Source of the DNA: Archangium sp.
Lineage (GTDB): Bacteria; Myxococcota; Myxococcia; Myxococcales; Myxococcaceae
DNA length: 10,449 bases
Assembly (NCBI GenBank): GCA_016793585.1
Contig: JAEUJR010000348.1
Coordinates: forward strand, 1-10,449
Reading direction: 5' to 3'
Shown here: positions 7,201 through 10,449 of the stretch, one piece after another
How positions within the stretch are numbered: the stretch's first letter is position 1
Layout of the letters: each line of letters opens with the position of its first letter
Position numbers and translations under genes: made by a program
Notes under the pieces: model-generated
Database searches by the model: none
What the model was told of the DNA's origin: nothing
Seen by the model: the letters and a program-made list of their open reading frames with translations, nothing else

Positions 7201-8353
7201 CGCCGCAGAGGGCACGCCGTGGGTCGAGGTGTGGCGCGTCGACATCAGCCCGGTGTGGCACGCCGAGTGGTCCGGTATTCCCGTGGTGCATCAGCCGAAC
7301 GAGGTCGGCCCGCGTGTGCCCGAGTGGCGCCCGTGGCCGAAGGAGTCGGTCACCCTCGAGGTCGTCAAACCTGACGGCGTGCAGGGGCAGACGCTCACCA
7401 TCGACCAGTCGCGGCTCGAGGTGTCTCCGGGCGTGCGCGCGACCGACGTGACGTTCACCGCGAACTTCCGCTCGTCACGCGGCGGCCTGCACCCGTTCAC
7501 GCTGCCCGACGACGCGCAGCTGCAGAGCGTCACCATCAACGGGCAGACGCAGCCGATTCGGCAAGAGGGGCGTGCGGTGTCGATTCCGCTGGTGCCCGGG
7601 TCGCAGTCCATTCAGCTCGTGTGGCGCCAGACGAGCGGGCTGCCGGCTTCGTGGACGACGCCCGCGCTGGGCCTCGGGTTCTCGACGGTGAACGCCGAGC
7701 TGCAGGTGCGCATGCCGAGCGACCGCTGGGTGCTCTTCGTGACGGGGCCGCGCATGGGGCCGGCGGTGTTGTTCTGGAGCTTCTTGCTCGTGCTGCTCGT
7801 CGTGTCGGTGGGCCTGGGCCGCTCGAAGTACGCGCCGGTGAAGACGTACCAGTGGGTGCTGCTCGCGCTCGGGCTCTCGCAGTTGCCCATCGTCGCCATC
7901 GCGGCGGTGTTCGGTTGGCTGCTGCTCGTCGCGTGGCGTGAACGCGTGACGGTGGACGGCGTGGCGAGCTTCAACTTCCGGCAGCTGGTGCTCGTCGGCG
8001 CCACCGGCATCGCGCTCATCATTCTCGGCGTGTCGGTGTACTCGGGGTTGCTCGGTCAGCCAGAGATGCAGGTGCAGGGGAATGGCTCGAGCGCGTCGTG
8101 GCTGCGCTGGTTTCAGGACCGCACGACGACCGACTTCCCGCAGGCGTGGGTCTTCTCGGTGCCGATGCTCGTGTACCGCGGCGCGATGCTGGCCTGGAGC
8201 CTGTGGATGGCGCTGGCTCTGCTCTCGTGGCTCAAGTGGGCGTGGAAGGCGTTCTCACTCGGTGGGTTGTGGAAGCAGTCTCCACCGAAGCCGCCGAAGA
8301 GCCCGCCAGTCGCTCCGGCTCCGCCTGCTGCACCGCCCGCTCAGCCGAGCTGA
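4214..8353 (+). CDS. Large exported polytopic membrane protein with internal duplication
   Basis: The 1379-residue protein is not one I can name. A signal peptide (MRLLLLSALLVSAVASA, likely cleaved after 17) precedes a Cys pair (44, 55) and a beta-rich, probably periplasmic region to about 465. Hydrophobic segments follow near 468-482, 484-502, 508-524 and 537-553, then a Gly/Glu/Pro-rich linker (about 590-650) and a segment near 697-717. A second signal-like stretch (732-750, ending LARADE) opens a second module: Cys pair (772, 776), beta-rich region to about 1175, hydrophobic segments near 1184-1201, 1214-1240, 1258-1279 and 1317-1340, and a Pro/Ala tail (1357-1379). The modules match in order: Cys then KHW at exactly 36 residues in both (55 to 91; 776 to 812), VDGKA/VDGKPA just after, and a strand ending in Trp just before the membrane bundle (434-447; 1156-1172). 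No enzyme motif is visible. It may be an envelope scaffold, assembly factor or sensor. The GTG start has GGAG at 5 nt. The end overlaps the convergent gene by 13 bp. Confidence 0.9.
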   Translation: MRLLLLSALLVSAVASAAPPSDELPAALRDWSGWVLHGEKQVGCPFVNGSEVRLCAWPAQLTLSLDDKGGTFSQRFRIYREAFLTLPGDTKHWPQNVKVDGKAAIVVPGNDGLPTVKLGIGERTVTGDFSWDTLPEALLVPPATGLVALKLKGTDVLLPNRDAEGRVFLQKEGAAQEAENLDITVHRQLVDDIPARLITQVSLQISGKSREVVLGRALPAGFSPMSLTSALPVRLESDGKLRLQVRPGSFVIELVARSEGPITTLKRPAPEGPWMEDDEVWTFDARPSLRQVLVEGVKQVDPQQTTLPAEWKRFPAYAMSLDDSMQLTERRRGDSDPAPDALSLTRTLWLDFDGKGLTANDRISGPLHRSWRLDMQQGTELGRVVTAGSDQFITRMPGAQAGVELREGQLTLEADSRIVAPLSAIPAVSWNTDFTSVRTTLQLPPGWTLVSASGADSVPDTWMQRWTLLDLFLVLIISLAMGRLFGWPFAGLALVALTLGWLEDDSPRFVWLVVLVLEAIFRLLPEHWLKSVFRWSRFAAWAALVVITVSFMVDHVRHGMYPGLAREMSYGGVQSWSDYSSENEVQYQRSMTVEPYGGGGGPGQNDDLEQDESGLFDLQKKEPAPEKPRAASTPPAQQFKQQVNRKRLATRDYDKTVLVQTGPGLPRWNWKEIPIHYSGPVERTQTLSLVLLGPGANLVLAFVRALLFALLVLTVLGFPGSFWPAFFKKARGPVAGLLVLGVLLPTLARADEVPPEAMLNQLKERLLEKPACAPQCASSPRLMLEATPTTLRLRIEVLAGAATAVPLPGNEKHWLPRTVVVDGKPASGLSRGDDGVLLLAVDEGAHQVLLEGPLPPRDTVQVPLPLKSYRVESKVDGWTLDGVHEDGVADENLQLTRKADNVKGSGAALQSGTLPPFVVIERTLSLGLTWSVETRVERLTPTGSAVVLEVPLLVGESVTSSDVRVQNGKALVNMPASATELSWTSVLEAKSPIALTAAEGTPWVEVWRVDISPVWHAEWSGIPVVHQPNEVGPRVPEWRPWPKESVTLEVVKPDGVQGQTLTIDQSRLEVSPGVRATDVTFTANFRSSRGGLHPFTLPDDAQLQSVTINGQTQPIRQEGRAVSIPLVPGSQSIQLVWRQTSGLPASWTTPALGLGFSTVNAELQVRMPSDRWVLFVTGPRMGPAVLFWSFLLVLLVVSVGLGRSKYAPVKTYQWVLLALGLSQLPIVAIAAVFGWLLLVAWRERVTVDGVASFNFRQLVLVGATGIALIILGVSVYSGLLGQPEMQVQGNGSSASWLRWFQDRTTTDFPQAWVFSVPMLVYRGAMLAWSLWMALALLSWLKWAWKAFSLGGLWKQSPPKPPKSPPVAPAPPAAPPAQPS

Positions 8354-8676
8354 CGCTTGATGGTCTTGATGTCGTCCTCGCACTGCTCGACGCGAGGGCG
8401 CAGGTCGTTCGTCTGTTTGAGGAACGACGTCAACTCACGCACGTTGCCCGCGAGGTCGGCGATGGCCGTCGCGGTGCGAATCTCGGACTCGACGATTCGG
8501 CGAGAGAGCTCTTCGCGCATCTGGTCGACGTGCTCCGAGAGGGAGTCGACTCGACCAGAGAGGGTCTCACCGAGTGCATCGAGCCGGGCGTTCGTGTCGT
8601 CGATGCGCTCATTCGTCTTGCGACCCTCGTCGAGAATGCCCTTCAAGATTTCGATCGTGAGGTCGTTTGGTTCCAT
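8341..8676 (-). CDS. Small coiled-coil protein
   Basis: The 111-residue protein starts MEPNDLTIEILKGIL and is almost wholly helical and charged. Hydrophobic residues at 32, 35, 39, 42, 46, 50, 53, 57 and 61 follow 3-4 spacing, so a coiled coil over about 25-65 is likely, with a second stretch near 75-110 (VRELTSFLKQ then VEQCEDDIKTIKRQLG). It has no signal peptide or membrane segment and should be cytoplasmic. From memory, short coiled-coil proteins opening MEPNDLT recur in myxobacteria, but I know no function. I chose the ATG at 8676 for its coding character although no clear ribosome site precedes it; an in-frame TTG at 8727, 9 nt after the lipoprotein stop and behind GAGAGG, would add 17 residues. 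It is the last gene of the minus-strand cluster, 60 nt after the lipoprotein gene, and its final codons overlap the end of the large membrane-protein gene. Confidence 0.85.
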   Translation of the reverse strand: MEPNDLTIEILKGILDEGRKTNERIDDTNARLDALGETLSGRVDSLSEHVDQMREELSRRIVESEIRTATAIADLAGNVRELTSFLKQTNDLRPRVEQCEDDIKTIKRQLG

Positions 8677-8736
8677 GACGAACGTGGTCTGACATCGAGT
8701 GGAGCATCCCTCAGACGTCGGACGCAACCGCGCCTC

Positions 8737-9843
8737 TCAGCGAATGAACTGCTTTGCCAGACACTCGAGCGGCGCGTCCGTGAGGTTGGCGTACATCGCC
8801 TCGTTCCACTTCGTGAAGGTGAGCTTCCACGGCGCGTGTTCGGTCGTGCACGTCGCCGAGAGTTCGCGTAGCGCCTCGTCCTTCACCACACCGAGCGCTG
8901 CCACCGCGTAGACGCGCGCGGCCTTGCCGGTGAGTTCGTCGGGGCACGCAGCGGGAGCTCGCGCGACGTCGAGCAATGCCTTGCGCGTCGAAGACTCGGC
9001 AGTGCCCAACGTCGTCGTGACGGCCGCGAGCGCCCACGTCACCTTTGCCGTGCTCCAGCAACCGGCTCGTTCGGTGGGAGCACCTCGTGTGAGGACCTCG
9101 GCGAGCGCGTTCTGCACGATGACGTCGTTGCTCTTCGCGAGCGACTCCGCGGCCAGCCCGACGCGCTCGGCGTCACGGTCGCGCAGGGCAGCGAGCAGTT
9201 GGTCACGCAGCGCAGGCCGCCGTGGGTCGAGACATGCATCGAGCGGCTCCCGCTCGCTGTCGACGAGGGAGTGCTTCAGCATCTGCGCGATGGCGACGCT
9301 CCAGAGTTCGTCGTCGTTCGCATGCGCGCAGAGCACTCGCGTCGCGCCCTCGATGTCGCAGGTGCGAGGGGTGCCGAAGCCAGCCGCGCGCAGGTCGGCC
9401 AGCACCAGGTCTCGCGTCGGCGGAGCTGCCGGCTTCGTGCTCGCGCCACAGACGAACGGCGCTCCACTGTCGAGCACCACATGCCGCCAGCGTTTGCCGT
9501 CGTCTGCTGTGACCGACACCACGTGCCCGTGGAACTCCACCGACAACGTCGCGTGCTTCGCCGCCGCGAACTCCGATGCGCTCGACTCCAGGTATCCAGC
9601 GCTGAGGCGGTCGATGAGCACCTTCTGCGTCTCGTCTCCGCGTCTGAGCACGAGCTCGTGAAAGACCTGATCAGACACGCTGCTGTGCACGCCCGTGTGG
9701 CCCTTGCTGAAGACGACCGAGGGCGTCGCAGTCCACATTCCATCGGTGCTCGTGACAGGTGCGCCGTCGACGCGGCCTGATTTCTCTGGGCGGCAGCAGC
9801 ACCCGGAAGCGACGAGCATCACCGTCAGCCACGCGCGAGCCAT
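8737..9843 (-). CDS. Predicted lipoprotein, function unknown
   Basis: The 368-residue protein starts MARAWLTVMLVASGCCC, a short signal peptide with an acceptable lipobox (ASG|C, Cys15), so signal peptidase II cleavage and lipid attachment are likely. Three consecutive Cys residues (15-17) at the modification site are unusual. Residues up to about 130 look beta-rich and may form a small sandwich (for example LSVEFHGHVVSVTADDGKRW). From about 190 on the chain is helical with Ala/Leu/Arg repeats (RDQLLAALRDRDAERVGLAA) that resemble irregular HEAT-like helices, with several further Cys (in CGAS, TCDIEG, LCAHAN, DACLD, AGCWS, AACPD, SATCTTE) that could form disulfides outside the cytoplasm. I recognise no family. 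Its ATG shares one base with the stop codon of the barrel gene (TGATG) and no good Shine-Dalgarno is seen, so translation is probably coupled. Confidence 0.87.
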   Translation of the reverse strand: MARAWLTVMLVASGCCCRPEKSGRVDGAPVTSTDGMWTATPSVVFSKGHTGVHSSVSDQVFHELVLRRGDETQKVLIDRLSAGYLESSASEFAAAKHATLSVEFHGHVVSVTADDGKRWRHVVLDSGAPFVCGASTKPAAPPTRDLVLADLRAAGFGTPRTCDIEGATRVLCAHANDDELWSVAIAQMLKHSLVDSEREPLDACLDPRRPALRDQLLAALRDRDAERVGLAAESLAKSNDVIVQNALAEVLTRGAPTERAGCWSTAKVTWALAAVTTTLGTAESSTRKALLDVARAPAACPDELTGKAARVYAVAALGVVKDEALRELSATCTTEHAPWKLTFTKWNEAMYANLTDAPLECLAKQFIR

Positions 9844-9845
9844 CA
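9841..9845 (-). promoter_or_regulatory. TGATG stop-start junction (translational coupling)
   Basis: On the minus strand the barrel stop TGA (9845-9843) and the lipoprotein start ATG (9843-9841) share one base. The preceding 20 nt contain no clear Shine-Dalgarno, so reinitiation by terminating ribosomes is the likely route. Confidence 0.7.
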
Positions 9846-10334
9846 GAACGCCCAGCCGATGGCGCTGTGGGCTGCGGGGATGAAGCCGTGAATGCCACCC
9901 AGTGAGGCGGGGCCGTACGAGAAGTACGAGACGCCGAGCCCGCCCGAGAGCACGAGGCCCGGCCCGAGAATGGCGGTGTAGCCCGCGAGCAGGCTCGTGT
10001 AGCCGCCGGGCGCCGTGCCCTCCGACGACGTCACCGCCGCGAGCACGCCGCGCAGCATCACCCACGCGCCTTCTGGAGCGACGCCCCAGACGAACGCGCG
10101 CACGCCGACCTCGGCGCCGTACCCGCGGAAGGGGCCCTTCGGAAACCCGATGGGGCTGTCGAAGAGCCGCAAGCTCGGCCCCGCGTAGAGGGAGAAATGT
10201 GGGCCCAGCGTGTGTTCGACCTGCACGTGCACGAAGCCGAGCACGAAGGTGAGCGGGTCGACGCTCACGGTCCACTGCTTCGGCGCTTCAGGTGGAGCCG
10301 CCGAGAGCACGAGCGAGAGGAGCAGCGAGGTCAG
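9843..10334 (-). CDS. Small predicted outer-membrane beta-barrel protein (probable CTG start)
   Basis: Read from CTG at 10334, the 163-residue protein begins MTSLLLSLVLSAAPPEAPKQW, a plausible signal peptide cleaved near 12/13. The mature part, about 150 residues, alternates hydrophobic and polar residues in short strands separated by Gly/Pro-rich turns (SVDPLTFVLGFVHVQVEHT; HFSLYAGPSLRLF; YGAEVGVRAFVWG; WVMLRGVLAAVTS; LVLSGGLGVSYFSYG). It ends in Phe (AIGWAF), as outer-membrane barrels recognised by BamA usually do. An eight-stranded barrel fits the size; no specific family is certain. The only usual in-frame start downstream of the previous gene's coding region is GTG at 10310, which would cut the signal peptide in half and has no ribosome site. 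The CTG has GGGG 8 nt upstream and overlaps the preceding stop codon as CTGA. The start is therefore inferred; the frame itself is secure. Confidence 0.82.
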   Translation of the reverse strand: MTSLLLSLVLSAAPPEAPKQWTVSVDPLTFVLGFVHVQVEHTLGPHFSLYAGPSLRLFDSPIGFPKGPFRGYGAEVGVRAFVWGVAPEGAWVMLRGVLAAVTSSEGTAPGGYTSLLAGYTAILGPGLVLSGGLGVSYFSYGPASLGGIHGFIPAAHSAIGWAF

Positions 10335-10449
10335 GGGAAGTACCCCGGCTCGAACGCGTCGGCGAAGTCGGTCGCGTTCTGCACGCGCGGGTTGATGGGC
10401 AGGCGGAAGATGCGCTCCACCGACTTCACGAACGAGCTGTGGCTGAGCG
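10331..10449 (-). CDS. C-terminal fragment of a phosphoesterase-family protein
   Basis: On the minus strand a frame open from the window edge ends at TGA (10333-10331) and gives the last 38 full codons of a gene. The visible sequence contains SHSSFVKSVERIFRLP, then QNATDFADAFEPGYFP at the end. A His-Ser-Ser followed by a helix of the form VKxVExxFxLP, then Ala/Asp-Leu/Phe-Ala-Asp-x-Phe, is the usual C-terminal ending of the phosphoesterase family that includes phospholipase C and acid phosphatases (PF04185). These are typically exported hydrolases of phosphate esters. No catalytic residues fall in the window, so substrate cannot be told. Its stop overlaps the probable start of the barrel gene by 4 nt, which places it first among the visible genes of the minus-strand operon. 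Confidence 0.72.
   Translation of the reverse strand, partial: LSHSSFVKSVERIFRLPINPRVQNATDFADAFEPGYFP

Noticed and set aside
8677..8727. TTG start adding 17 residues to the coiled-coil protein
   Set aside because: GAGAGG lies upstream, but the added residues are unlike the rest and the ATG gives the expected MEPNDLT opening; kept only as an alternative.
8098..8871. Plus-strand open frame of 257 codons across the coiled-coil and lipoprotein genes
   Set aside because: It overlaps the membrane-protein end in another frame and is antisense to two better-supported minus-strand genes.
1..10449. CRISPR arrays, tRNA or rRNA genes, insertion sequences, phage attachment sites
   Set aside because: I saw no spaced direct repeats, tRNA-like cloverleaf, transposase or terminal inverted repeats; almost all bases are covered by ordinary genes of matching composition.

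Overview
The window is a dense, G+C-rich bacterial chromosome segment with strong G/C preference at third codon positions. The set of proteins (a FadN-type beta-oxidation protein, a short coiled-coil protein starting MEPNDLT, Ala/Arg/Val-rich lipoproteins, a terminal-Phe outer-membrane barrel) suggests a Gram-negative member of the Myxococcota. That placement is an inference from protein style, not from a marker gene. I see no tRNA, rRNA, CRISPR array, transposase or attachment site.

Plus strand, 1-3353: the 3' end of a fused 3-hydroxyacyl-CoA dehydrogenase/enoyl-CoA hydratase gene is followed by a complete thiolase gene. Together they provide the last three steps of the fatty-acid beta-oxidation spiral. 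A 9-bp perfect hairpin sits between them, and a 15-bp hairpin with a T run closes the unit. Plus strand, 3382-8353: a pentapeptide-repeat protein of the Qnr/MfpA fold comes first. After a 205-bp leader comes a 1379-residue, exported, polytopic membrane protein made of two divergent copies of the same module (secretion signal, Cys pair, beta-rich exported region, membrane bundle). I do not recognise a named function for it.

Minus strand, 10449-8341: this is a compact operon read towards the membrane-protein gene. It holds the last 38 codons of a phosphoesterase-family gene, a small predicted outer-membrane beta-barrel, a lipoprotein, and a small coiled-coil protein. The first three genes overlap (CTGA, then TGATG), which suggests translational coupling and co-expression of envelope proteins. 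The barrel gene has no ATG, GTG or TTG that gives a full signal peptide; a CTG start overlapping the preceding stop codon is the best reading. The operon and the large membrane-protein gene converge and overlap by 13 bp at their stops.

The most interesting objects are the duplicated membrane protein, the CTG-start candidate in the overlapping envelope operon, and the Qnr-like pentapeptide protein. Functions beyond the two beta-oxidation enzymes remain inferred.
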